From Acidobacteriota bacterium (GTDB lineage Bacteria; Acidobacteriota; Terriglobia; Terriglobales; Acidobacteriaceae), in assembly GCA_021778875.1 (NCBI GenBank), contig JAJYBT010000116.1, positions 1-7,219 of the forward strand: 7,219 bases of DNA, given 5' to 3'. Shown here in pieces: positions 1 through 5,783 of the stretch. The notes under the pieces were generated by a model. That model ran no database searches. It had not been told where the DNA came from and saw only the letters and a program-made list of their open reading frames with translations. The position numbers and the translations under genes were made by a program. Within the stretch, counting starts at the first letter, position 1, and each line of letters begins with the position of its first letter.

Positions 1-502
1 GCTGCGCGGGTTCGGCGCTGATGGAGAGGCCTGCGGGGAGCGCGGCGGCGAGGTCGGTGAGCGGCTGGCCGGGGCGCGAGGCGACGATGAGCGGAGCGAC
101 GAAGGGGATTTCCGCACCGCGATGCCATTGGCGGAGGCCGTGGAAGGAGTCGGCGCCCATGAGGCAGAAGAGCGTGCCGCCGCCGGGGAGTTCGGCGCGC
201 AGACGCTCGAGGGTGTCGATGGTGAAGTTGGGCCTGCCGGTGGGGGTGGGTGCGTCCACGAGCGAGACGGCAAAGGCGGGCTCGTTGGCGATGGCGAGGC
301 GGGTCATGGCGACGCGGTCGGCAAAACTGGCGGTGGAGCCGTGAGGCTTGAGCGGCTGTGCGCCGACGGGCGCGAAGAGCACGGAGTCAAGCTGGAGCGC
401 GTCGCGCGCGGCGCGGGCCACGGCGAGATGGCCGCGATGGGGCGGGTCAAAACTGCCTCCGAAAAAGGCTACGCGACTGCCCTGGATTGCCGGATCGGCC
501 AT
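1..502 (-). CDS. nadD: Nicotinate-nucleotide adenylyltransferase (NadD), C-terminus cut off by window edge
   Basis: This enzyme transfers AMP from ATP to nicotinate mononucleotide to make deamido-NAD, the penultimate step of cytoplasmic NAD synthesis. Reading the minus strand gives 167 codons that begin MADPAIQGSR. The nucleotidyltransferase signature GGSFDPPHRGH is at residues 15-25 (family consensus GGTFDPxHxGH, with the ATP-phosphate-binding histidines). The family motif GADSFHGLRQWHR is at 116-128 and ASRPG at 141-145. The C-terminal ISSTxIR-type motif is missing only because the gene runs off base 1; the family is usually about 190-220 aa. I chose the ATG at 502 because it is in frame just before the first beta strand. 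No start codon lies further upstream in frame before the VKOR gene, and no clear Shine-Dalgarno is visible. It diverges from the VKOR gene with a 48-bp gap. Two long plus-strand frames over it are shadows. Identity is secure from the motifs. Confidence 0.95.
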   Translation of the reverse strand, partial: MADPAIQGSRVAFFGGSFDPPHRGHLAVARAARDALQLDSVLFAPVGAQPLKPHGSTASFADRVAMTRLAIANEPAFAVSLVDAPTPTGRPNFTIDTLERLRAELPGGGTLFCLMGADSFHGLRQWHRGAEIPFVAPLIVASRPGQPLTDLAAALPAGLSISAEPAQ

Positions 503-527
503 GGAGTCATGGTAATGCCCGCGGGGT

Positions 528-541
528 GATGCATTAGCATC
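528..541. promoter_or_regulatory. Short inverted repeat in the nadD/VKOR divergent gap
   Basis: GATGC-atta-GCATC is a perfect 5-bp inverted repeat around a 4-nt spacer. It sits in the 48-bp gap between two divergent start codons, where both promoters must lie or overlap the genes. Its position fits an operator, but a 5-bp arm can easily arise by chance. I could not assign convincing -35/-10 pairs for either gene. Confidence 0.2.
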
Positions 542-550
542 GTAGACAAT

Positions 551-976
551 ATGATGCGTTATTTGATTGCCGTTCTTGCGCTGGCGGGCGTGGTGGTTTC
601 CGGGCTGGCGTTGCAGGTTCACTACTCGACCAAGACGGAGCCGTGCTCGATTAACGAGCACTGGGACTGCGGAGTGGTGAATCACAGTCCATTTGCCATG
701 ATTGGGCCGGCGCCGGTGGCGGCGATTGGGATTGCGGGCTACCTGCTGCTGGCGGGGCTGGCGCTGCTGGGATGGCGCTTCATGCTGACGGTGATGGCGT
801 TTGCGGCGTTCTGCTTTGCGCTGCGGCTGACGTTTATCGAAGAGTTCGACCTGGGCGTGTGGTGCCTGTACTGCGTGATTTCGCAGGGGATTATTGCGCT
901 GATCATGCTGCTGAGCGTGGGCTGGCTGGGGGCGGAGCATTGGACGCTGAAGCGGGGGGCGAAGCGGCGGGCGTGA
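551..976 (+). CDS. Vitamin K epoxide reductase (VKOR) family disulfide-generating membrane protein
   Basis: Bacterial VKOR homologues are inner-membrane enzymes that oxidise a DsbA/thioredoxin-like partner and pass the electrons to quinone, replacing DsbB. The 141-aa product has four hydrophobic stretches (about 3-22, 54-76, 78-95 and 106-127). The four redox cysteines sit as in the family: a loop pair C32-x7-C40 and the quinone-side CLYC (C105, C108). Ser46, six residues after C40, matches the conserved serine spacing of human VKORC1 (C43, C51, S57). The IGPAPVAAIGIAGY stretch that starts TM2 is also typical. There is no fused thioredoxin domain, so this is the minimal form. The adjacent ATG codons at 551 and 554 are equally possible starts. 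No DsbA-like partner is next to it; the following gene (DUF3883) is probably unrelated. The exported CxxC protein at 6531 is a distant, speculative client. Family assignment is firm; the physiological partner is unknown. Confidence 0.92.
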   Translation: MMRYLIAVLALAGVVVSGLALQVHYSTKTEPCSINEHWDCGVVNHSPFAMIGPAPVAAIGIAGYLLLAGLALLGWRFMLTVMAFAAFCFALRLTFIEEFDLGVWCLYCVISQGIIALIMLLSVGWLGAEHWTLKRGAKRRA

Positions 977-1004
977 GGCGCGAAATCCTCGGGCGCGAAA
1001 ATCC
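977..1004 (+). repeat. Imperfect tandem direct repeat downstream of VKOR
   Basis: GGCGCGAAATCC (977-988) is followed 3 nt later by GGCGCGAAAATCC (992-1004), the same sequence with one extra A. It starts directly after the VKOR stop codon and about 55 nt before the DUF3883 start. It could be a binding-site pair, a slippage product, or the scar of an insertion. The sequence alone does not decide. Confidence 0.35.
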
Positions 1005-1059
1005 GGAGCTTATGCACACGGCAGGGCCGCTGAAAGCTGCCTAAGTCAGGACCGGGCAA

Positions 1060-1896
1060 ATGGCTGATGATGAAAAAGTCGGTAAGCCTTGGCGCGCTGA
1101 TGAACTTGATGCCATCATCGCTGACTATTTCGCCATGCTCGCCGATGACCTTGCTGCCAAGCGCTATGTCAAGTCGAGGCATAGTGCGGCTCTGATGGCG
1201 GAAATTGGCCGCACGCACAAGTCCATCGAATTCAAACACCAGAACATTTCGGCTGTGCTTGACGAGTTAGGCCTTCCATGGATTCCTGGATATATTCCCA
1301 AGCGCAACTATCAGGTCGCGATATTCGGCGCGATTGAAAGATATCTCGCGCGTCACCCGGAAGTTCTGACCTTCACTCCGGCTTCGCCACAGCGAGTCGA
1401 TACAGCAACGGCGATTTTTGTTGACCCACCAGCGCGCGAGACATCCGATAAGAGAGAGATACCTGAGCCGCTGCAAAGGCTGGTGCGCAAGTTCGACCCC
1501 GTTGAGCGGGATCATCGCAATCGCGCACTGGGAAAAGCTGGTGAGGCTTTCGTCGTGGATGTTGAGCGCCAAAAACTCGCTCTAGCAAACCGTGAGGACC
1601 TGTCGCGAAAAGTCAAATGGGTGGCTGCAGAAGATGGGGACGGAGCTGGCTACGATGTGTTTTCGTTCGATCCGCGCGGTCGCGAGCGTCTTATCGAGGT
1701 CAAGACTACGAATGGCGCCGCGCGGACTCCGTTCTTCCTGAGCCGAAACGAGAGCGAACTAGCAATGGAGCGCCCGGAAGACTGGTGTATTTACCGAGTA
1801 CACATGTTCGCGAGGCAGCCGCGCATCTTTACCATAGTTCCGCCGCTCGAAGGCGTAGTTCATCTCAGGCCGGAGACATGGCGGGCATCATTTTGA
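1060..1896 (+). CDS. DUF3883 (NO VEIN C-terminal) domain protein, PD-(D/E)xK-like, probable accessory or defence gene
   Basis: This 278-aa protein appears to have two parts. Residues about 10-100 (W-x3-EL, IEFKHQNISAVL at 56-67, GYIPKRNYQ at 77-85) resemble an N-terminal module I recall in front of HNH or DUF3883 domains in restriction-like proteins. Residues about 155-278 fit DUF3883: GKAGEAFV (E162), GYDV (D199), LIEVKTT (E213, K215), PFFLSRNE (224-231) and YRV (245-247). The E...D...ExK spacing is that of PD-(D/E)xK nucleases, so a DNA- or RNA-cleaving or nucleic-acid-binding role is plausible. No activity can be shown from sequence. The start is an ATG with AGGA (1048-1051) 8 nt upstream. 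Base composition differs from its neighbours: GC is 53% at 1081-1140 and 48% at 1201-1260, against 70% at 2641-2700 in the next gene. That suggests horizontal gain. No methyltransferase, helicase or integrase accompanies it here. A minus-strand frame over its first part is a shadow. Confidence 0.8.
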   Translation: MADDEKVGKPWRADELDAIIADYFAMLADDLAAKRYVKSRHSAALMAEIGRTHKSIEFKHQNISAVLDELGLPWIPGYIPKRNYQVAIFGAIERYLARHPEVLTFTPASPQRVDTATAIFVDPPARETSDKREIPEPLQRLVRKFDPVERDHRNRALGKAGEAFVVDVERQKLALANREDLSRKVKWVAAEDGDGAGYDVFSFDPRGRERLIEVKTTNGAARTPFFLSRNESELAMERPEDWCIYRVHMFARQPRIFTIVPPLEGVVHLRPETWRASF

Positions 1897-1950
1897 GCTC
1901 ATTCTCCCGCACCTAGCCAATCTGAGTTAGCGGGTCTTCGGCGTATCGGC

Positions 1951-1959
1951 TGATAAACT
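1951..1959 (+). promoter_or_regulatory. Possible extended -10 promoter for the hydrolase gene
   Basis: TGA-TAAACT has the TGn extension plus a hexamer matching TATAAT at four positions. It would start transcription about 6 nt before the ATG at 1972, giving an almost leaderless mRNA, which agrees with the absence of a Shine-Dalgarno. No good -35 is visible at the usual spacing. Weak, position-based call. Confidence 0.25.
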
Positions 1960-1971
1960 TGGACTGATTGC

Positions 1972-3237
1972 ATGTTCAGGGACCGATACGCGCGGTGGAT
2001 GTATGAGTGGGAGACGCGGCTGACGACACGCGATGAGAATCGCGTGGTGCGGCCGCTGGAGTGGGGCTTTGAGTGGATTGCGCCTTTTCTTGAGGCGCAT
2101 GGCTTTGGCTCTGCTGTTCCCTGCCCTGAGAACGTGCGCGACGATGCGGCGGCCGAACTGGCCATGGTGCGCATCAACCAATTGCTGATTCGCAACAGCG
2201 ACAGGTTTTTCGGTTACGAGCGGCCTGCGGACTTCCGGCTGGAGGAGCGGCATCCGGAGCTTTTCCCGACGAACGTGCGGGCGGAGACGCTGGCCCGGGA
2301 CGCTGCGCTCAAGCAGCAGGCGGCGGAGGGAAAGATTCCGCGGGCGCAGTTTTTGCGTTTCACGTCGCCGGAGCGGACGCAGTATCCGGAGAACGATCTG
2401 GTGAATGCGCGGTGGTATCCCGCGCCAGCGCATAAGGACGGCTTGCGGCCGAAGCAGGCGATTGTGGTGCTGCCGCAGTGGAACGCGGACGCCTTCAGCC
2501 ATAACGCGCTGTGCGCGATTTTCAACCGCATGGGGATTTCGGCGCTGCGGCTTTCGAAGCCGTATCACGACATTCGCAGGCCGAGCGAGCTGGAGCGCTC
2601 AGACTATGCGGTGAGCGCGAACGTGGGGCGGACGCTTTCAGCGTGCAGGCAGGCGGTGGTGGATATCCGCTGCTGCGTGGACTGGCTGGAGGAGCAGGGC
2701 TACGAGCACTTTGGCGTGCTGGGGACGAGCCTTGGCTCCTGCTACGCGTACCTGGCGAGCGCGCACGACAAGCGGCTGCGGGTGAATGCGTTCAACCATG
2801 CTTCGACGTCGTTTGGCGATGTGGTGTGGGCGGGGCAGAGCACGCGGCATATCCAGAAGGCGCTGAAGGACGCGGGACTGACGCAGGAGCGGATACGCGC
2901 GCTGTGGGCGGCGATCAGCCCGGTGAGCTACTTTGAGAAGATCATGAGCGCGGAGGCGGGCGGCTCGCAGAAGCAGGCGCTGCTGGTGTATTCCGACTAT
3001 GACCTGACGTTTCCGCGGGAGTACTCGCTGCAGGTGATTCAGGCGTTTGAGCGCGTGGGGCTGAAGTTTGAGAAGCGCGTGCTGCCGTGCGGCCACTACA
3101 CCACGGGCGAGACGCCGTTCCAATACATGGACGGGTGGTTCATGGGCTCGTTTGTGTACCGGGCGTTCAAGGCGCTGCGGGCGGAGAAGGCGGCTGTGTG
3201 CGAGGTGGCGCGGCCGGAGGAAGCTGTTTCCGATTAG
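1972..3237 (+). CDS. Alpha/beta hydrolase of the ABHD18 (DUF2048) type
   Basis: This 421-aa protein is an alpha/beta-hydrolase-fold enzyme, probably an esterase or lipase acting on an unknown acyl ester. The nucleophile elbow is GTSLGS with Ser253, preceded by a hydrophobic strand (HFGVL). The likely acid is Asp342 or Asp344 in YSDYDLTFP, and the base is His375 in PCGHYTTGETPF. IVVLPQWNAD (164-173) is the core strand and oxyanion region. The long N-terminal extension (about 1-140), the PYHDIRRPSE stretch (198-206) and the C-terminal GHYTTGETPF together resemble the ABHD18/DUF2048 family, whose human member has, as I recall, recently been tied to cardiolipin deacylation. No signal peptide is seen, so it is probably cytoplasmic. 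The start lacks a Shine-Dalgarno; an alternative Met at residue 10 is possible. It stands alone, ends in a terminator, and faces a convergent gene. The fold and triad are confident. The subfamily is less sure and the substrate unknown. Confidence 0.82.
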   Translation: MFRDRYARWMYEWETRLTTRDENRVVRPLEWGFEWIAPFLEAHGFGSAVPCPENVRDDAAAELAMVRINQLLIRNSDRFFGYERPADFRLEERHPELFPTNVRAETLARDAALKQQAAEGKIPRAQFLRFTSPERTQYPENDLVNARWYPAPAHKDGLRPKQAIVVLPQWNADAFSHNALCAIFNRMGISALRLSKPYHDIRRPSELERSDYAVSANVGRTLSACRQAVVDIRCCVDWLEEQGYEHFGVLGTSLGSCYAYLASAHDKRLRVNAFNHASTSFGDVVWAGQSTRHIQKALKDAGLTQERIRALWAAISPVSYFEKIMSAEAGGSQKQALLVYSDYDLTFPREYSLQVIQAFERVGLKFEKRVLPCGHYTTGETPFQYMDGWFMGSFVYRAFKALRAEKAAVCEVARPEEAVSD

Positions 3238-3256
3238 AACCGGACCCGCCGATGCG

Positions 3257-3283
3257 GCGGCGCACTGCGCCGCTTTGGTTTTT
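3257..3283 (+). terminator. Intrinsic terminator of the hydrolase gene
   Basis: A perfect 7-bp GC stem, GCGGCGC / GCGCCGC, closes a 3-nt ACT loop and is followed by TTTGGTTTTT. It lies 20 nt after the hydrolase stop codon. A second, outer 7-bp stem (CCCGCCG 3245-3251 with CGGCGGG 3285-3291) wraps the whole structure. The T-run sits on the plus-strand side only, so it serves the hydrolase and not the convergent kinase gene. Confidence 0.65.
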
Positions 3284-3327
3284 CCGGCGGGCGTTCCCAA
3301 TGTTGCTGCCACTCGTCACTCCTCGAA

Positions 3328-3349
3328 CCGGGAAAAAACGGGTTCCCGG
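3328..3349. other. Hairpin in the convergent gap, possible minus-strand 3' end signal
   Basis: CCGGGAA (3328-3334) pairs perfectly with TTCCCGG (3343-3349) around an 8-nt loop. It sits 30 nt beyond the stop codon of the minus-strand kinase-TonB gene. Read on the minus strand there is no T-run after the stem, so it is not a classic intrinsic terminator. It might protect the 3' end or be incidental. Confidence 0.3.
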
Positions 3350-3378
3350 CGCCCCCGCCCGGGTGGTGCGAACCGGCC

Positions 3379-4698
3379 CTAATGCGAAACATCGACGGGG
3401 GTGACATCGGTTCCTGTTTGTCTGAACTCGAATCGCAGGACCCAGACGCTCGCGATGGCCTGGCCGCCCACTTGCGCAGGCTTGAACCTCCATTGGCGAG
3501 CCGCTTCGAGGGCTACTCTGCCGAAATACCTGCTTGGCCCAGCCGATTCGAACGTGGCGTCTGAAACATTGCCCTTGGGATCGACGCTGACTCGTATCTC
3601 CACGGCGACCGTGCCTCGAATGGACTCCCTTGCACTGGGCAGTACGTCGGGCAGAACGCGCTGCGCAACCGCACCCTCCATCCTGACTCCCCTGGGGGGT
3701 TCCGTGACGGGACCGGACGCCTGCGGCGGGCTTGCCGCAGGCAAGGATGCCTGACTTTTGTGCGAGCGCATTTGCAGTGCGACGATGAAACCAAGCAGCG
3801 CGAGTACGGCAACGATCATTACCGTCCCGCGCAGTTTGGCTGGCACCGCTTTGCGCGGCTCGCGGGCCGTGTCGGGAAGAGGCTGCGTCGTGCCGGGAGC
3901 GGCAGGAAGAGGCTGCGCCGGCGCGAGACGAGCCTTGACATCGGCGACGGTGCATCGGCGCGCGGGGTCATGCTGGAGACACCGCCGCGCAATGCCTGCA
4001 AAGGGCTCTGGAATGGACTCCGGCACAACCAGTTCCCTGTGTGTGGGGCTTCGCCATAGCGGCGGATGCTGGGTGAGCGCTTCGACGATAGTGACGCCCA
4101 GCGACCAGATATCCGCAGCCGGGGAGATCGTTCCGGCGGCGACTTCCGGCGCGTCATAGACACTTGGCGCGGTAGCTTCACTGCCTCGCTCGCCCGCAGC
4201 ACACAGGCCGTCCCCGGAGAGCTTCAACTGATTATCGACGACCAGGATGTTCGACGGCTTCAGGTGACCATGCACCAGACCCTTTCCATGAAGATAGCCG
4301 AGCGCATTGAGGACTGGATCGAGCATCTCTTTGGTTTCGTCGGGAGTGAGGGCCCGCTCCGGAAGAATCCCGGCGAGAACTTCGTCGGCCAATTCTGTCA
4401 CCGCGTAGAGGAGCGTGGCACCGTCGATCCGGCAATGTCCGGTGTCCAACAGGCGCATCAGGTGGGGATGCGGAAGGTTCCTTGCCAGCGCCCAGCCTGC
4501 CATGCGTGCCTCCGCGTCCGCGCCATCCGCAGGAATCAACTTGATGGCGGCCTTCTGCGGTGGGTGGCCCGGCAGTTCCGTCAGGAAGACATCACTCCGC
4601 GCAGAGCCGCCCAGCCATTGCAGGAGGGTCAATCTTCCATCAATGACGAGCCCGACCCAATCACCGCGATTTGCCGCTGTGTTCATGGTCGAAGACAT
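3379..4698 (-). CDS. Pseudokinase - transmembrane - TonB C-terminal domain fusion protein
   Basis: This 439-aa protein (from the Met at 4698) joins a serine/threonine-kinase fold to a TonB C-terminal domain. The kinase part spans about 17-260: LGGSARSDVFL (29-39) is the glycine-loop region, AAIK holds Lys53, HGKGLVHGHLKPSN (137-150) is the catalytic loop, DAPE (182-185) is the APE motif, and DIWSLG starts at 196. The catalytic Asp of HRD is His145 (HGH), and DFG reads GDG (162-164), so phosphotransfer is probably lost; Lys53 and Asn150 remain. A Pro/Ala-rich linker leads to one membrane segment (about 291-310). A second Pro-rich stretch follows, then a TonB_C domain (about 347-425) with VAVEIRVSVDPKGNV and AARQWRFKPA. 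Expected topology is kinase fold inside and TonB domain in the periplasm. The frame opens at 4788, but those 30 residues are Arg-rich, unlike a kinase, and start inside an intergenic repeat. I therefore start at Met 4698; Met 4686 is also possible. No clear Shine-Dalgarno and no ExbB/ExbD genes are seen. Confidence 0.85.
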   Translation of the reverse strand: MSSTMNTAANRGDWVGLVIDGRLTLLQWLGGSARSDVFLTELPGHPPQKAAIKLIPADGADAEARMAGWALARNLPHPHLMRLLDTGHCRIDGATLLYAVTELADEVLAGILPERALTPDETKEMLDPVLNALGYLHGKGLVHGHLKPSNILVVDNQLKLSGDGLCAAGERGSEATAPSVYDAPEVAAGTISPAADIWSLGVTIVEALTQHPPLWRSPTHRELVVPESIPEPFAGIARRCLQHDPARRCTVADVKARLAPAQPLPAAPGTTQPLPDTAREPRKAVPAKLRGTVMIVAVLALLGFIVALQMRSHKSQASLPAASPPQASGPVTEPPRGVRMEGAVAQRVLPDVLPSARESIRGTVAVEIRVSVDPKGNVSDATFESAGPSRYFGRVALEAARQWRFKPAQVGGQAIASVWVLRFEFRQTGTDVTPVDVSH

Positions 4699-4770
4699 TT
4701 TACGCGAGCACCGGAAGAAGCCAAGCGCGAGGTGGCGCTGCCGTAGGAAGCGGCGGAAGAAAGGTGAACC

Positions 4771-4831
4771 GCAGGGCCTGAAGGCCACGATGATTTCAGG
4801 GCACTTACGTCACGAGTAAACTCGTGCCCTG
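4771..4831. repeat. REP-like intergenic element with two hairpins
   Basis: The element holds GGCCT-ga-AGGCC (4775-4786), then a compound inverted repeat. CAGGGCAC (4797-4804) pairs with GTGCCCTG (4824-4831), and CACGAGT (4811-4817) pairs with ACTCGTG (4820-4826). The second form gives a 12-bp stem with a 9-nt bulge. I associate intergenic blocks of this style (GC hairpin, GGCCTGAAGGCC, GGGCACGA..TCGTGCCC) with dispersed repeats in acidobacterial genomes, but only one copy is in this window, so dispersal is inferred. It lies between the stop of the M23 gene and the start of the kinase-TonB gene. The minus strand has no T-run, so a terminator role is unproven. Confidence 0.5.
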
Positions 4832-4840
4832 ACACGGGCG

Positions 4841-5737
4841 TCAACGCAGCGCATTCAAATTCAGGCGCAGGAGTTTTGCGGGGTCGAGGTAGGCGCCCTG
4901 CCAGCGGACGGCCCAGTGCAGGTGGGGCCCGGTGACGCGGCCGGTGGCTCCGCTGAGGCCGAGGAGCTGGCCTTTGGCGACATGCTGGCCTTCGTGGACG
5001 CTGAAGCGGCTCATGTGCATGGAGAGCGTGTAGAGGCCGAGGCCGTGGTCGAGGATGACGCAGTTGCCCTCATAGTAGAGCGGGCGGGCGAGGACGACGA
5101 CTCCGGCATTGGCGGCGCGGACGGGCGTGCCGGGGCGGGCGCGGAAATCCATTCCTTTATGAATGCTGGCCAGTTCGCCGTTGAAGAGGCGGCGCGTGCC
5201 GAAGCTGTCAGTGGGCGCGGCGCGAACGGGCGCGCGAAAGCTGCCGAGCCAGAGGGGCGTAGCGGCGCTGGCGGCGAATACCCTCGCCTTGAGCTGCTGC
5301 TCGGCCTGGATTTGCTTGAGCGCATCGGGGCCGGGCTCGACGAAGCGGGGCGGGACGGTGAGCGTGGTGGTGCGGTAGCGGGCGGGATGGATTTCGATGG
5401 TGCGGACGATGTCGGACGTGCTGCCTGAGGCGAGGGTGAGGTGGATTGTGAGGTGCGAGGGTCCGGCGGGGGCTTCGACATCGACGCCGGCGAGCGCGAG
5501 CCATGAGTGGCCGTCGCGGCTGGGGAAGAATTCGAGCTTGCGGCCGAGCCACTCGCCGGTGACGCGAGCGGAATCATCCGCGAGGTTGAGGCGGATCAGC
5601 TCAGGAGAACCGGCCTGGACGGTTGCGGGTGTGAGGATGACCCGCTCAATCCTGCTGGGCGCAAGTGCGGATGCGGGAATGGCGCAAGCCACCAGAGAGA
5701 GCAACGCCAGGAGCCGCGAAGAACGAGAGCCGGTCAT
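4841..5737 (-). CDS. Exported M23 (LytM-type) zinc metallopeptidase
   Basis: M23 enzymes cut peptide cross-links in peptidoglycan, or act as inactive LytM activators of amidases. From the Met at 5737 the protein has 298 aa. A signal peptide (MTGSRSSRLLALLSLVACAIPASALA) comes first, then a beta-rich N-terminal domain (about 28-130). The M23 domain is at about 175-290. Zinc ligands are H193 and D197 (HKGMD) and H274; the catalytic-type histidines are H241 (MHMS) and H272 (PHLHW). SGATGRVTGPHLHW is intact, so the enzyme is probably active. The frame extends up to 5890, but that stretch overlaps the upstream repeat-protein gene and hides the signal peptide, so I reject it. The gene follows the repeat-protein gene on the same strand by 46 nt, probably in one operon. 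Its start ATG overlaps the stop of a tiny leader frame (5734-5748). Family assignment is firm; the exact bond cleaved is unknown. Confidence 0.92.
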   Translation of the reverse strand: MTGSRSSRLLALLSLVACAIPASALAPSRIERVILTPATVQAGSPELIRLNLADDSARVTGEWLGRKLEFFPSRDGHSWLALAGVDVEAPAGPSHLTIHLTLASGSTSDIVRTIEIHPARYRTTTLTVPPRFVEPGPDALKQIQAEQQLKARVFAASAATPLWLGSFRAPVRAAPTDSFGTRRLFNGELASIHKGMDFRARPGTPVRAANAGVVVLARPLYYEGNCVILDHGLGLYTLSMHMSRFSVHEGQHVAKGQLLGLSGATGRVTGPHLHWAVRWQGAYLDPAKLLRLNLNALR

Positions 5738-5748
5738 GCGTTCAGCAT
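5734..5748 (-). promoter_or_regulatory. Four-codon leader frame (MLNA-stop) overlapping the M23 start
   Basis: On the minus strand, GGAG (5755-5758) is followed after 6 nt by ATG CTG AAC GCA TGA. The TGA shares three bases with the start of the M23 gene in an ATGA overlap. The M23 ATG has no well-spaced Shine-Dalgarno of its own, so ribosomes could enter at the leader and reinitiate. The GGAG also falls within the palindrome AACCGG-ct-CCGGTT (5749-5762), which could mask it. It may be chance: the frame is only four codons. Confidence 0.3.
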
Positions 5749-5783
5749 AACCGGCTCCGGTTGCGGGGAGGGCTGCGTGCGGC

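Noticed and set aside
21..529. Two plus-strand frames (21-344 and 122-529) at the left edge
   Set aside because: The minus strand here encodes NadD with intact GGSFDPPHRGH and GADSF motifs; the plus frames show no recognisable domain.
739..1239. 166-codon minus-strand frame across the VKOR and DUF3883 genes
   Set aside because: It spans two well-supported plus-strand genes and the gap between them, with no motif of its own.
3167..3955. 262-codon minus-strand frame spanning the convergent gap
   Set aside because: It overlaps the end of the hydrolase and the TonB part of the fusion gene in another frame, is Arg/Ser/Gly-rich, and crosses the terminator. It is a shadow.
4699..4788. N-terminal 30-residue extension of the kinase-TonB gene
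   Set aside because: It begins in a hairpin element, is Arg/Phe-rich and unlike a kinase N-terminus; the Met at 4698 or 4686 fits better.
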